DNA from: Reyranella massiliensis 521
GTDB lineage: Bacteria; Pseudomonadota; Alphaproteobacteria; Reyranellales; Reyranellaceae
NCBI RefSeq assembly: GCF_000312425.1
Contig: NZ_HE997181.1
Coordinates: forward strand, 5,669,400 to 5,733,399
Length of the DNA: 64,000 nt
Reading direction: 5' to 3'
The position numbers and the translations under genes were made by a program. Positions 15,976-24,630 of the stretch are shown piece by piece (position 1 is the stretch's first letter; each line of letters begins with the position of its first letter). Under the pieces are notes generated by a model. The model was not told where the DNA came from and did not search any database. It was given only the letters and a program-made list of their open reading frames with translations.

Positions 15976-16728
15976 ATGAAAGCCCCTTCGAATCCCGTCT
16001 ACAGCAGTATCGATACCACCGACCTTGCCCAGGCCGCCAAGCTCATTCAGAGCATTGCCGGCGGGCCCAAGCCGGCCGTTGGCGGCATCAAGCTGGGGCT
16101 TGAGTTTTTCCTCGCCCATGGTGCGCCGGGCGTTCGCTATGCCTTTCCTGTGCCGGTACGCGCGACCGGAGTCGGCTTCTTCCTCGACCTCAAGCTGCAC
16201 GATATTCCCAACACCGTGGCCGGCGGTATCCGTGCCGTCGTCGAGCTGGCGCCGACCTACATCACCATCCACGCCAGCGGCGGCCGGGAGATGATGAAGG
16301 CCGCCGTCGAAGAGGCCGGTGCGCAGGCGGCCAGGCTCAATGTGCCGCGGCCGAAGCTGCTGGGGGTCACGGTGCTGACCTCGCTCGACCGATCCGACCT
16401 CGAAGCGACCGGCATCGACGCCGATCCGTCGGATCAGGTGCTGCGGCTCGCGGCCTTGGCACAGGAGAGCGGACTCGACGGCGCGATCTGCTCGCCGCAC
16501 GAGATCGTGGCCCTGCGCAAGAAATGCGGCCCGGCGTTCGTGCTGATGGTGCCCGGCATTCGGCCTGTCGGGAGTGCCGCCGACGACCAGAAGCGGGCGA
16601 TGACGCCGCGTCAGGCGGTCGATCTCGGCGCCAGCCATCTCGTGGTAGGCCGGCCGATCTATCAGGCGGCCGATCCGCGCGCCGCGGCGGAAGCCATCGC
16701 GCGCGAAGCCGGCGTCAACGACCTATGA
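15976..16728 (+). CDS. pyrF: Orotidine 5'-phosphate decarboxylase
   Basis: Protein of 250 aa that makes UMP from OMP, the last step of pyrimidine synthesis. The catalytic DLKLHDIPNTV motif is intact. The phosphate-binding end VPGIRPVG and VVGRPIYQAADP is also present. The stop overlaps the trpF ATG (ATGA), so translation is coupled; pyrF just upstream of trpF is a familiar alphaproteobacterial arrangement. Confidence 0.95.
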   Translation: MKAPSNPVYSSIDTTDLAQAAKLIQSIAGGPKPAVGGIKLGLEFFLAHGAPGVRYAFPVPVRATGVGFFLDLKLHDIPNTVAGGIRAVVELAPTYITIHASGGREMMKAAVEEAGAQAARLNVPRPKLLGVTVLTSLDRSDLEATGIDADPSDQVLRLAALAQESGLDGAICSPHEIVALRKKCGPAFVLMVPGIRPVGSAADDQKRAMTPRQAVDLGASHLVVGRPIYQAADPRAAAEAIAREAGVNDL

Positions 16729-17363
16729 CCGTCGAGGCCAAGATCTGCGGGCTCTCGACGCCGGAAACGCTCGATGCCGCGGTCCAGGCCGGTGCCCGCT
16801 GGGTGGGCTTCGTCACGTTCCCCAAGTCGCCCCGCCACATTGGCTCGCTCGATCTCCTGAAGGCGTTGGGGGCGAGGGTGCCCGCGAGCGTCGGGCGCGT
16901 CGGCCTGTTCGTCGATCCCGACGATGTGCTGATCGACGAGCGCCTGGCGACCGGCGCCATCGACATGCTCCAGCTCCACGGATCGGAGACGCCGGAGCGC
17001 GTGGCGGCGCTCAGGGCACGCACCGGCAAGCAGGTGATGAAGGCCATCAAGGTCGCACGCCCCGAGGATGTCGAGCGGGGCATTGCGGCCTATGCCGGCG
17101 TGGCCGATCGGCTGATGTTCGATGCCGCCGACGGCACCTTGCCCGGCGGCAATGCCAAATCCTTCGACTGGACGATCCTGTCGGGCCGCAAGGTGCCTCT
17201 GCCGTGGCTTCTCGCCGGTGGTCTCACGCCCGACAATGTCGCCGACGCGGCGCGCGTTACGGGAGCGCCGGCCGTCGACGTTTCTTCTGGCGTCGAAGCC
17301 AGTCGAGGTGTGAAATCAATCGAGTTGATTCGCGCCTTCCTCGACAGGGTCAAGGCGCTCTGA
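16725..17363 (+). CDS. trpF: Phosphoribosylanthranilate isomerase
   Basis: TIM-barrel enzyme of 212 aa, third step of tryptophan synthesis from anthranilate. KICGLSTPE carries the catalytic Cys (C8). The catalytic Asp is in MFDAADG, and LAGGLTPDNV with the DVSSGVEASRG phosphate loop completes the site. The ATG at 16725 overlaps the pyrF stop; a longer upstream frame exists but lies inside pyrF and is rejected. It is followed 10 bases later by a RidA-family gene inserted before trpB. Confidence 0.95.
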   Translation: MTVEAKICGLSTPETLDAAVQAGARWVGFVTFPKSPRHIGSLDLLKALGARVPASVGRVGLFVDPDDVLIDERLATGAIDMLQLHGSETPERVAALRARTGKQVMKAIKVARPEDVERGIAAYAGVADRLMFDAADGTLPGGNAKSFDWTILSGRKVPLPWLLAGGLTPDNVADAARVTGAPAVDVSSGVEASRGVKSIELIRAFLDRVKAL

Positions 17364-17373
17364 GGGGAGAGAC

Positions 17374-17925
17374 ATGAAGGTCGAGAAGCGATTGAAGGAG
17401 CTCGGCATCGAGCTCGCCAAGCCCACGACGCCGATGGGCAGCTACGTGAACGCCGTGCGTACCGGCAACCTGCTCTACATGGCGGGCAAGGGGCCGGGCC
17501 AGCCGGGCCACCCGCTGCCGGTCGGCAAGGTCGGCAGCGATTTCACTGTCGAGGAGGCCTATGAGCATGCCCGCTCCGTCGGTCTCAGCCTCATCGCGGC
17601 CATGAAGGCCGAGCTGGGCGACCTCGACCGCGTGAAGCGCATCGTCAAGGTGTTGGGTATGGTCAACGCCGTCCCGGATTTCGGTCATCAGCCCGAGGTG
17701 ATCAACGGCTGTTCCGATCTCTTCGTCTCGGTGTTCGGCGAGCGCGGCCGCCACGCGCGGTCGGCGGTCGGTATGGCCTCGCTACCGCGCGGTATTCCGG
17801 TGGAGATCGAGGTGATCCTCGAGGTCGAGGATGTCCCCGCCCGCCGCGCCGCCACCAAGCCGGCGGCCAAGCGCAAGGCTGCGCCCAAGGCCAAGAAGAA
17901 AGCTGCCAAGAAAAAGAAGAACTAG
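17374..17925 (+). CDS. RidA (YjgF/UK114) family protein with lysine-rich C-terminal tail
   Basis: Protein of 183 aa. Residues 1-153 form one RidA domain (NLLYMAGKGP, HARSAVGMASLPRGIPVEIEVI). RidA enzymes hydrolyse reactive enamine/imine intermediates such as 2-aminoacrylate. Residues 156-183 form an extra Ala/Lys tail with 14 basic residues in 28 and AAKKKK-type repeats, unlike ordinary RidA proteins of about 130 aa. It has a strong ribosome site (GGGGAGAG) and sits between trpF and trpB. TrpB-type PLP chemistry on serine generates aminoacrylate, so a protective role next to tryptophan synthase is plausible (inference). The tail may bind nucleic acid or acidic partners. Confidence 0.88.
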   Translation: MKVEKRLKELGIELAKPTTPMGSYVNAVRTGNLLYMAGKGPGQPGHPLPVGKVGSDFTVEEAYEHARSVGLSLIAAMKAELGDLDRVKRIVKVLGMVNAVPDFGHQPEVINGCSDLFVSVFGERGRHARSAVGMASLPRGIPVEIEVILEVEDVPARRAATKPAAKRKAAPKAKKKAAKKKKN

Positions 17926-17939
17926 GGCTTTTGACCACC

Positions 17940-17976
17940 CCTGTCGGGGCTGCTAAGTCCGCCGGTCCCCGACAGG
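17940..17976 (+). promoter_or_regulatory. Perfect inverted repeat overlapping the trpB ribosome-binding region
   Basis: CCTGTCGGGG (17940-17949) and CCCCGACAGG (17967-17976) are perfect 10-bp complements around a 17-base loop. The 3' arm includes the AGG of the trpB Shine-Dalgarno (AGGAAG, 17974-17979), seven bases before the next element and eight before the ATG. It could act as a translational control hairpin, an attenuator remnant, or a terminator for ridA without a T-tract. No leader peptide with Trp codons was seen. Confidence 0.5.
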
Positions 17977-17983
17977 AAGAGCC

Positions 17984-19198
17984 ATGTCCCCTTCGCCTAA
18001 CAGTTTCCGCACCGGCCCTGATGAACGCGGGCATTTCGGCCTTTTTGGCGGCCGCTACGTCGCCGAAACGCTGATGCCGCTGATTCTCGAGCTGGAGAAG
18101 GCCTACAATGAGGCCAAGGTCGACCCGCAGTTCCAGGGCGAGCTGAAGTATCTCCTGACGCAGTATGCCGGCCGGCCGAGCCCGCTCTACTACGCCGAGC
18201 GGCTGACCAAGAAGCTGGGCGGCGCCAAGATCTACCTGAAGCGCGACGAGCTGAACCACACGGGCAGCCACAAGATCAACAACGTGCTGGGCCAGGTGCT
18301 GCTGGCCAAGCGCATGGGCAAGACCCGCGTGATCGCCGAGACGGGCGCGGGCCAGCACGGTGTCGCCACGGCGACCGCCTGCGCGCTGTTCGACATCCCC
18401 TGTGTCGTGTTCATGGGCTCCGTTGACGTCGACCGTCAGGCGCCCAACGTGTTCCGTATGAAGATGCTGGGCGCGGAAGTGCGTCCGGTGAAGGCGGGCG
18501 CCGCCACGCTCAAGGATGCGATGAACGAGGCGCTGCGCGACTGGGTCGCGACCTGCGAGACGACTTTCTACTGCATCGGCACGGTGGCCGGGCCGCATCC
18601 TTATCCGGCGATGGTCCGCGACTTCCAGTGCGTGATCGGCGACGAAGTGCGCAAGCAGATGATGGAAGCCGAGGGCCGGTTGCCCGACACGCTGGTAGCC
18701 TGCATCGGCGGCGGCTCGAATGCGATGGGCCTGTTCCATCCCTTCCTCGACGATTCGGGCGTGCGTATCATCGGCGTCGAAGCGGCCGGGCGCGGCATCG
18801 ACAGTGGCGAGCATGCCGCGTCGCTGACCGGCGGACGTCCCGGCGTGCTGCACGGCAATCGCACCTATCTTTTGCAGGACAAGGAAGGCCAGATCACCGA
18901 GGCGCATTCGATCTCGGCCGGTCTCGACTATCCGGGAATCGGACCCGAGCATTCGTGGCTCAAGGAGCAGGGGCGCGTCGAGTACGTCTCGGCGACCGAC
19001 GACGAGGCGGTCGAGGCGTTCCAGCTTCTCTGCAAGCTCGAAGGCATCATCCCTGCCCTCGAATCGTCGCACGCGCTGGCGCACACGCTCAAACTCGCGC
19101 CGAGCCTGCCCAAGGACAATCTCCTGGTGATGAACCTCTCGGGGCGCGGCGACAAGGACGTGCCGCAGATCGCCGAGCGTCTGGGAGTGAAGATCTGA
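17984..19198 (+). CDS. trpB: Tryptophan synthase beta chain
   Basis: PLP enzyme of 404 aa joining indole and serine. The PLP lysine is K97 in NHTGSHKINNVLGQ, the glycine-rich phosphate loop is GGGSNAMG, and AETGAGQHGVATA is conserved. The length is standard. The TGA overlaps the trpA ATG by one base (TGATG), giving translational coupling. A perfect 10-bp inverted repeat sits immediately upstream. Confidence 0.97.
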   Translation: MSPSPNSFRTGPDERGHFGLFGGRYVAETLMPLILELEKAYNEAKVDPQFQGELKYLLTQYAGRPSPLYYAERLTKKLGGAKIYLKRDELNHTGSHKINNVLGQVLLAKRMGKTRVIAETGAGQHGVATATACALFDIPCVVFMGSVDVDRQAPNVFRMKMLGAEVRPVKAGAATLKDAMNEALRDWVATCETTFYCIGTVAGPHPYPAMVRDFQCVIGDEVRKQMMEAEGRLPDTLVACIGGGSNAMGLFHPFLDDSGVRIIGVEAAGRGIDSGEHAASLTGGRPGVLHGNRTYLLQDKEGQITEAHSISAGLDYPGIGPEHSWLKEQGRVEYVSATDDEAVEAFQLLCKLEGIIPALESSHALAHTLKLAPSLPKDNLLVMNLSGRGDKDVPQIAERLGVKI

Positions 19199-20031
19199 TG
19201 AGCCGCATCGAGAAGCGCTTCGCCCAGCTCAAGGCCGACAAGCGCGCCGGCCTCGTGACCTATGTCACCGCCGGCGACCCCAATATCGACGTCGGCTACC
19301 AGATCCTGAAGGGCCTGCCGGCGGCAGGTGCCGACCTGATCGAACTCGGCATGCCGTTCACCGATCCGATGGCCGATGGCCCGTCGATCCAGCTTGCCGG
19401 TCAGCGGGCGCTGAAGGCCGGCATCACGGTCGATGCGACCTTCGATATGGTGCGCCGCTTCCGCAAGGAGACCGGCGACAACGACACGCCGATCCTGCTG
19501 ATGGGCTACTACAACCTGGTCTACCAGCGCGGTGCCGAACGCTTCTGCAAGGAGGCCGCTGCCGCCGGCATCGACGGCTTCATCCTGGTCGATCTGCCGC
19601 CGGAGGAAGCCGACGAGCTGAAGCCCCATGCGGTCGCCAACGGCCTCGACACCGTACTGCTGACGGCACCGACGACCGACGACAAGCGCCTGCCGGCCGT
19701 GCTGAAATATTCTTCCGGCTTCGTCTATTTCGTCTCGGTGCTCGGCATCACCGGCACCAAGTCGGCGTCCGAAGAGGCCGTGCGCACGCATGTCGAGCGC
19801 ATCAAGCGCCACACCAAGCTGCCGGTGGGCGTGGGCTTCGGCATCAAGACGCCGGATCAGGCCGCTGCCATTGCCCGCCATGCCGATGCCGCGGTGGTGG
19901 GCTCCGCCATCGTCGACCGTGTGAAGGCGGGCCTCGACGACAATGGCAAGGCCAAGCCCGACCTGGTGCCGGGTGTTTTCGCCTACATCAAGGCCCTGGC
20001 GGACGGTGTGCGCGGCGTGCGGAAGGCCTGA
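19198..20031 (+). CDS. trpA: Tryptophan synthase alpha chain
   Basis: TIM barrel of 277 aa that releases indole from indole-3-glycerol phosphate and passes it to TrpB. The catalytic residues fall at the canonical positions E49 and D60 in IELGMPFTDPMADGPSIQ. GVGFGIKTPDQA and AVVGSAIVD form the phosphate site. It is one-base-overlapped with trpB. In many relatives accD follows directly; here an MBL gene (opposite strand) and a DD-carboxypeptidase gene intervene. Confidence 0.96.
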   Translation: MSRIEKRFAQLKADKRAGLVTYVTAGDPNIDVGYQILKGLPAAGADLIELGMPFTDPMADGPSIQLAGQRALKAGITVDATFDMVRRFRKETGDNDTPILLMGYYNLVYQRGAERFCKEAAAAGIDGFILVDLPPEEADELKPHAVANGLDTVLLTAPTTDDKRLPAVLKYSSGFVYFVSVLGITGTKSASEEAVRTHVERIKRHTKLPVGVGFGIKTPDQAAAIARHADAAVVGSAIVDRVKAGLDDNGKAKPDLVPGVFAYIKALADGVRGVRKA

Positions 20032-20049
20032 GCGGCCAGCATCTGACGT

Positions 20050-20703
20050 TCACTCGTCGTCGAAGTTGAGATCGGCGACGAACGGGTTGGTCTTGCGTTC
20101 CCAGCCGAAGGTCGAGGTCTGGCCGTGGCCGGGCACGAAGGTGATGTCGTCGCCGAGCGGCCACAGGCGCTTGCGGATCGAGGTCAGAAGCTGGTCGTGG
20201 TTGCCGCGCGGGAAATCCGTGCGACCGATCGAGCCGCGGAACAGCACGTCGCCGACGAAGGCCACCTTCGAGGGCTTGTGCACGAAGACGACATGGCCCG
20301 GTGTGTGGCCGGGGCAATGGACGACATCCAGCGTCATCTTGCCGAGCTGCACGGTCTCGCCGTTGGTCAGCCAGCGGTCGGGCACGAACGGCTTGTAGGC
20401 CGGGAAGTTGTACTTGCGGCCGGAGTCCGGCAGGCCCTCGATCAGGAACAGGTCGTCCTCGTGCGGCCCCTCGATCTTGACCCCGTAATGCTCGGCCATG
20501 GTGCCGGCAGCCGAGGCATGGTCGACATGGCCGTGGGTCAGCAGCACCTTGGTGATCTTGATGCCCTGTTCGGCAATGGCTTGTTGCAGCATGTCGAAGT
20601 CGCCGCCGGGATCGACGGCGGTGCCTTCCATGGTTTCATCGCACCAGACGATGGAGCAGTTCTGCTGAAACGGGGTGACGGGGGCGATCATGACCTTGAG
20701 CAT
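20050..20703 (-). CDS. MBL-fold metallo-hydrolase (YcbL / glyoxalase II-like)
   Basis: Protein of 217 aa. The metal site motif THGHVDH (56-62) is followed by HCPGHTPGH, GDVLFRGSIGRTDFPRG and PGHGQTSTFGWER, the pattern of type II glyoxalase-like MBL proteins of the YcbL group, shorter than true GloB. It probably hydrolyses a thioester, but the substrate cannot be named. It converges with trpA (18-base gap) and diverges from the DD-carboxypeptidase gene. Confidence 0.85.
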   Translation of the reverse strand: MLKVMIAPVTPFQQNCSIVWCDETMEGTAVDPGGDFDMLQQAIAEQGIKITKVLLTHGHVDHASAAGTMAEHYGVKIEGPHEDDLFLIEGLPDSGRKYNFPAYKPFVPDRWLTNGETVQLGKMTLDVVHCPGHTPGHVVFVHKPSKVAFVGDVLFRGSIGRTDFPRGNHDQLLTSIRKRLWPLGDDITFVPGHGQTSTFGWERKTNPFVADLNFDDE

Positions 20704-20774
20704 GCCTTCGATCTAATGCCTCCCGCCGGCGCGTGGAAGGGCGTATGCTGCCATCCCCTCGAGTATCGGTGACA

Positions 20775-21989
20775 ATGAGCGCGCGTCTTCTCCTGTGCCT
20801 TTTGGGGTTAATCGGTTTCCTTGCAGCGCCCGCGCGAGCCCAGATCGCGACGGTGGCCTCGCCGTCGGGGCCCGTGCCGGCTGGTCCCTACCTCGCCGTC
20901 GATGTCGCGACCGGAGAGGTCCTGGTGGAACGCAATGCCGGGATCTCCTGGCAGCCCGCTTCGCTCACCAAAATGATGACGATCTACCTCGTCTTCGAGG
21001 AGTTGAAGGCAGGTCGCCTGCAACTCGGGTCGACGCTTGCCTTCACGGAGAATGCCCGCGCCAAGCCTGCTTCCAAGCTGGTGCTGGCGGCCGGCCAGTC
21101 GATCACGGTCGAGCAGGGGGTGCAGGCGCTGGTCGCGCGTTCGGCCAACGATGTCGCCACGGCCTTCGCCGAACGCCTGTCGGGATCTGAGCCCGTCTTC
21201 GCGCAGCGCATGACGGAAACCGCCGTGCGGCTCGGCATGACGGCGACGCAGTTCCGCAATGCCAACGGCTTGCCGGACGATGCGCAGCAGACGACGGCAC
21301 GCGACATGGCGATCCTGGCGTTCGCCCTGCTCAAGGACTTTCCGCAGTACTACAGCTACTTTCGGACGCAGGAATTCTTCCTCGGCAAGACCAAGGTCGG
21401 CCCCGGCGTCAAATTCCTCGATCTCTATGCGCCCTACGCCGACGGCCTGAAGACCGGCTTCGTATGCGCCTCCGGCTTCAACATCGTGGGTAGTGCCGTG
21501 CGCGACGGCCGCCGGCTCGTCGCCGTGGCTTTCGGCTTCCGGCGCGCCGACCTGCGTGACGAATTCCTGGTGCGCCTGTTCGACGAAGCCTTCGCGCTCA
21601 AGACCGGCGGCAACCGCCCGAAGGTCTGGCAGTTGCGCAATGGCGGCAACGGACCGGCGATGGTGTTGCCGTATGGCGAATGCGGCACCATCCGCTACGA
21701 CATGCCGGGCGATGCGGTGTGGCTCGGCACCTACGGAGACTGGAGGGCCGCAAAGAATGTGTTCGATGCCGCTCAAGCGCGACTGGGCACGATGGGCACC
21801 ACCACGCTCGGCAAGGAGTACATTCTGCCGGTCACGTCGAACAAGGTGACCCGACAGGCCGCCATCATCGCCGATTTGGAGCCCGCCGCGGCCCAGAAGC
21901 TCTGTGCCGACTACCATGCGCGGAAATCTTTCTGCGAAGTGAAGAAACCTCGGGACTTCGTGGCGCCCTTCTCGGGCTTCTGGCGCTGA
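20775..21989 (+). CDS. D-alanyl-D-alanine carboxypeptidase (S11 family)
   Basis: Penicillin-binding protein of 404 aa that trims peptidoglycan pentapeptides in the periplasm. The signal peptide is MSARLLLCLLGLIGFLAAPARAQ (1-23); this places the start at 20775, although in-frame starts exist at 20733 and 20745. Active-site motifs: SLTK (S63-K66), SAN (123-125), KTG (226-228). The C-terminal region (about 290-404) is longer than the catalytic core and lacks an obvious amphipathic anchor. It stands between trpA and accD. Confidence 0.9.
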   Translation: MSARLLLCLLGLIGFLAAPARAQIATVASPSGPVPAGPYLAVDVATGEVLVERNAGISWQPASLTKMMTIYLVFEELKAGRLQLGSTLAFTENARAKPASKLVLAAGQSITVEQGVQALVARSANDVATAFAERLSGSEPVFAQRMTETAVRLGMTATQFRNANGLPDDAQQTTARDMAILAFALLKDFPQYYSYFRTQEFFLGKTKVGPGVKFLDLYAPYADGLKTGFVCASGFNIVGSAVRDGRRLVAVAFGFRRADLRDEFLVRLFDEAFALKTGGNRPKVWQLRNGGNGPAMVLPYGECGTIRYDMPGDAVWLGTYGDWRAAKNVFDAAQARLGTMGTTTLGKEYILPVTSNKVTRQAAIIADLEPAAAQKLCADYHARKSFCEVKKPRDFVAPFSGFWR

Positions 21990-22026
21990 GCTTGGCCGCA
22001 ATGGGCATTCGTGCGATACCGCCGGC

Positions 22027-22917
22027 ATGAATTGGCTGACCAATTTCGTCCGTCCGAAGCTGCGCGCGCTGGTCGCCCGCAAGGAGACGCCGGATAATCT
22101 CTGGGTAAAGTGCCCCAAGTGCGAGCAGATGCTGTTCACGCGCGACTGGGAAGCCAACCAGGAAGTCTGCAATCATTGCGGCCATCACATGCGGCTGCGG
22201 CCGCTGAAGCGCCTGCCGCATCTGTTCGACGACGGCAAGTACGAGCTGCATCCGCTGCCGCGGGTGCCGGTCGATCCGCTCAAGTTTCGCGACACCAAGC
22301 GCTACGACGCCAAGCTCAAGGAAGCGCAGGCCACTGCCGAGGGCTCGACCGATGCGCTGGTCGTGTCGAGCGGCCTGATGGGCAGCCGGCTCACCATCGT
22401 GGCGCTGCTCGATTTCGGCTTCATGGGCGGCTCGATGGGCACGGCCGTGGGCGAGGGGCTGGTCATGGCCGCCGAACTCGCTGTCGCCCGCAAGGCGCCG
22501 CTGATCGTCTTCTCCTCGTCGGGCGGCGCGCGCATGCAGGAGGGCATCCTCTCGCTGATGCAGCTCACGCGCACCACCATCGCCGTGCGCAAGGTCAAGG
22601 GCGCGGGGCTTCCTTACATCGTGGTGCTGACCGATCCGACGACCGGCGGCGTCTCGGCCTCGTTCGCCATGCTGGGCGACGTCCATCTTGCCGAGCCCGG
22701 CGCGCTGATCGGCTTCGCCGGCCCGCGTGTCATTCAGGACACGATCCGTCAGGAACTGCCGGAAGGTTTCCAGCGGTCCGAGTATCTGTACGAGCACGGC
22801 ATGGTCGATGCCGTCGTCCACCGCCACAAGCTGCGCGAGACCTTGATCCGTATGGTCTCGCTGTTCATGGATCCCCTGATCGCCGAAGGCCGCGGGCTGG
22901 CCGTCGCCGGCCGCTGA
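22027..22917 (+). CDS. accD: Acetyl-CoA carboxylase carboxyltransferase beta subunit
   Basis: Protein of 296 aa, part of the enzyme making malonyl-CoA for fatty acids. The N-terminal zinc ribbon has C29, C32, C48 and C51 (CPKC...CNHC). The crotonase-like core carries SSSGGARMQEG and PTTGGVSASFAMLGD. The accD-folC pairing downstream of trp genes is conserved in alphaproteobacteria; folC begins 7 bases after the stop. Confidence 0.96.
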   Translation: MNWLTNFVRPKLRALVARKETPDNLWVKCPKCEQMLFTRDWEANQEVCNHCGHHMRLRPLKRLPHLFDDGKYELHPLPRVPVDPLKFRDTKRYDAKLKEAQATAEGSTDALVVSSGLMGSRLTIVALLDFGFMGGSMGTAVGEGLVMAAELAVARKAPLIVFSSSGGARMQEGILSLMQLTRTTIAVRKVKGAGLPYIVVLTDPTTGGVSASFAMLGDVHLAEPGALIGFAGPRVIQDTIRQELPEGFQRSEYLYEHGMVDAVVHRHKLRETLIRMVSLFMDPLIAEGRGLAVAGR

Positions 22918-22924
22918 GCCGGCT

Positions 22925-24217
22925 GTGAGCGACGCCATTGTCCAGCGTCTGATGAGCCATCATCCGAGGGTGATCACCCTCGGGCTGGAGCGCATCGAGC
23001 GTCTGCTGAACGCACTGGGTTCACCCGAAAAGAAGCTGCCGCCGCTTGTCCATGTCGCCGGCACCAATGGGAAGGGTTCTCTCGTCGCCTATCTGCGGGC
23101 GATGGCCGAGGCCGCCGGCTATCGCGTGCATGTCTACACCTCGCCCCATCTGGTTCGTTTCAACGAGCGGATCAGGATTGCCGGCCAGCTGATCGAGGAC
23201 GACGACCTCGACGAGCTGCTGACGGAATGCGAAGAGGCCAACGGCGACACGCCGATTTCCTTCTTCGACATCACGACGGCGCTCGCGTTGCTGGCGTTCT
23301 CGCGCGTGCCGGCCGAACTCGGCATCATCGAGGTCGGCATGGGCGGCCGTTTCGACAGCACCAACGTGATCGAGCCCGCTTTGTCCGCCATCACGCCGGT
23401 CGGCTATGACCACACCGGCTTTCTGGGCGACAAGCTCGAAGGTATCGCCTGGGAGAAGGCCGGCATCATCAAGCGCGCGACCCCCGCCGTGATCGGTCGT
23501 CAGCGCGAGGTGAGTGCACAGGTCATCGAGGCCGAGGCGGACAAGCTCGCGGCGCCCCTGTTTCGCATGGGCCGCGAGTGGCAGGTGACGCCGCAGGAGT
23601 CGGGTTTCCGCTACGAAAGCGACCTTCTCACGCTCGATCTGCCTGCGCCTGCATTGGTGGGCGTGCATCAGATCGACAACGCTGCGACCGCTGTCGCCTG
23701 CATCGAGCGTCTGCGGGCCGCGCGCTTCGACATTGGCGACGCTGCAATCCGCAAGGGACTCGCGTCCGTCGAATGGCCTGCACGCCTGCAACGTCTCACC
23801 AAGGGGCCGCTGCCGGGCGCGCTGCCGCCCGGCAGCGAACTCTGGCTCGATGGTGGCCACAATGAGGATTGCGGCATCGTGCTTGGCCGCATGGCTGCGG
23901 AGTGGGCAAAGGAGCCGGCGGCGCTGCCGCTCTATCTCATCTTCGCCATGCAGACGACCAAGGACGCCTCGGGCTTCCTGCGGCCGCTCGCGCGCTACGC
24001 CACGGCGGCGCGCGCCGTGCCGTTCCCGGAAGGCCACGCTGCCTACACGCCCCAGGAAGCCTGCGCGAAGGCCGCCGATGTCGGTCTCGATTGCGTCCCC
24101 GCAAACGACATCGGCGCGGCACTGGAAGACCTATTGGCCACCCAGCCCGCGCCGATGCGCATTCTCATCTGTGGTTCGCTCTACCTTGCGGGCGAAGTCC
24201 TGGTCCGCAACGGCTAG
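22925..24217 (+). CDS. folC: Bifunctional folylpolyglutamate / dihydrofolate synthase
   Basis: Mur-ligase-like protein of 430 aa that adds glutamate to folates. The P-loop is HVAGTNGKGSL (GTNGKGS 46-52). EVGMGGRFDSTNVI and YDHTGFLGDKLEGIAWEKAGI are FolC signatures. The start is a GTG seven bases after accD. It converges with trxA across a 10-base gap. Confidence 0.95.
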   Translation: MSDAIVQRLMSHHPRVITLGLERIERLLNALGSPEKKLPPLVHVAGTNGKGSLVAYLRAMAEAAGYRVHVYTSPHLVRFNERIRIAGQLIEDDDLDELLTECEEANGDTPISFFDITTALALLAFSRVPAELGIIEVGMGGRFDSTNVIEPALSAITPVGYDHTGFLGDKLEGIAWEKAGIIKRATPAVIGRQREVSAQVIEAEADKLAAPLFRMGREWQVTPQESGFRYESDLLTLDLPAPALVGVHQIDNAATAVACIERLRAARFDIGDAAIRKGLASVEWPARLQRLTKGPLPGALPPGSELWLDGGHNEDCGIVLGRMAAEWAKEPAALPLYLIFAMQTTKDASGFLRPLARYATAARAVPFPEGHAAYTPQEACAKAADVGLDCVPANDIGAALEDLLATQPAPMRILICGSLYLAGEVLVRNG

Positions 24218-24227
24218 AACCTGCCGA

Positions 24228-24545
24228 TCAGACGACGGTGTTGATCCAGCTCACCAGCTTCTGCTTCGGCTCGGCGCCGATCTTGGTCGCGGCGACCTGG
24301 CCGTTCTTGAACAGCAGCAGGGTCGGGATCGAGCGCACGCCGTAGCGCGTCGGCGCCATCGGGTTCTCGTCGATGTTGACCTTCACGACCTTGAGCTTGC
24401 CGTCCATCTCCTTGGCGATGTCTTCCAGAGAGGGGCCGATCATGCGGCAGGGGCCGCACCACTCCGCCCAGAAGTCGACGAGGACGGGCGTGTCGGATTT
24501 CAGCACTTCCTGTTCGAAGGAAGCATCGGTTGCTTTGACACTCAT
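24228..24545 (-). CDS. trxA: Thioredoxin
   Basis: Small 105-aa cytoplasmic disulfide reductase with the classical WCGPC active site (FWAEWCGPCRMIGP) and the cis-Pro in RSIPTLLLF. The ATG at 24545 has GGGAGA upstream; an earlier in-frame ATG (24566) would add MFSGETY and is less likely. It is the last gene of the leftward block and probably supplies electrons to DsbD and others (known role of the family). Confidence 0.96.
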   Translation of the reverse strand: MSVKATDASFEQEVLKSDTPVLVDFWAEWCGPCRMIGPSLEDIAKEMDGKLKVVKVNIDENPMAPTRYGVRSIPTLLLFKNGQVAATKIGAEPKQKLVSWINTVV

Positions 24546-24598
24546 GTAGGTTTCTCCCGAAAACACTGCCGGCCGATCGATGGACCGGCGCCGCCCTT

Positions 24599-24617
24599 GG
24601 TTCCCAAGCTAGGAACC
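24599..24617 (-). terminator. Possible hairpin terminator after addA
   Basis: GGTTCC and GGAACC pair perfectly around a 7-base loop, 14 bases past the addA stop on the minus strand. There is no T-run, so termination is only suggested. Confidence 0.25.
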
Positions 24618-24630
24618 GGGGGGCTTCAAG

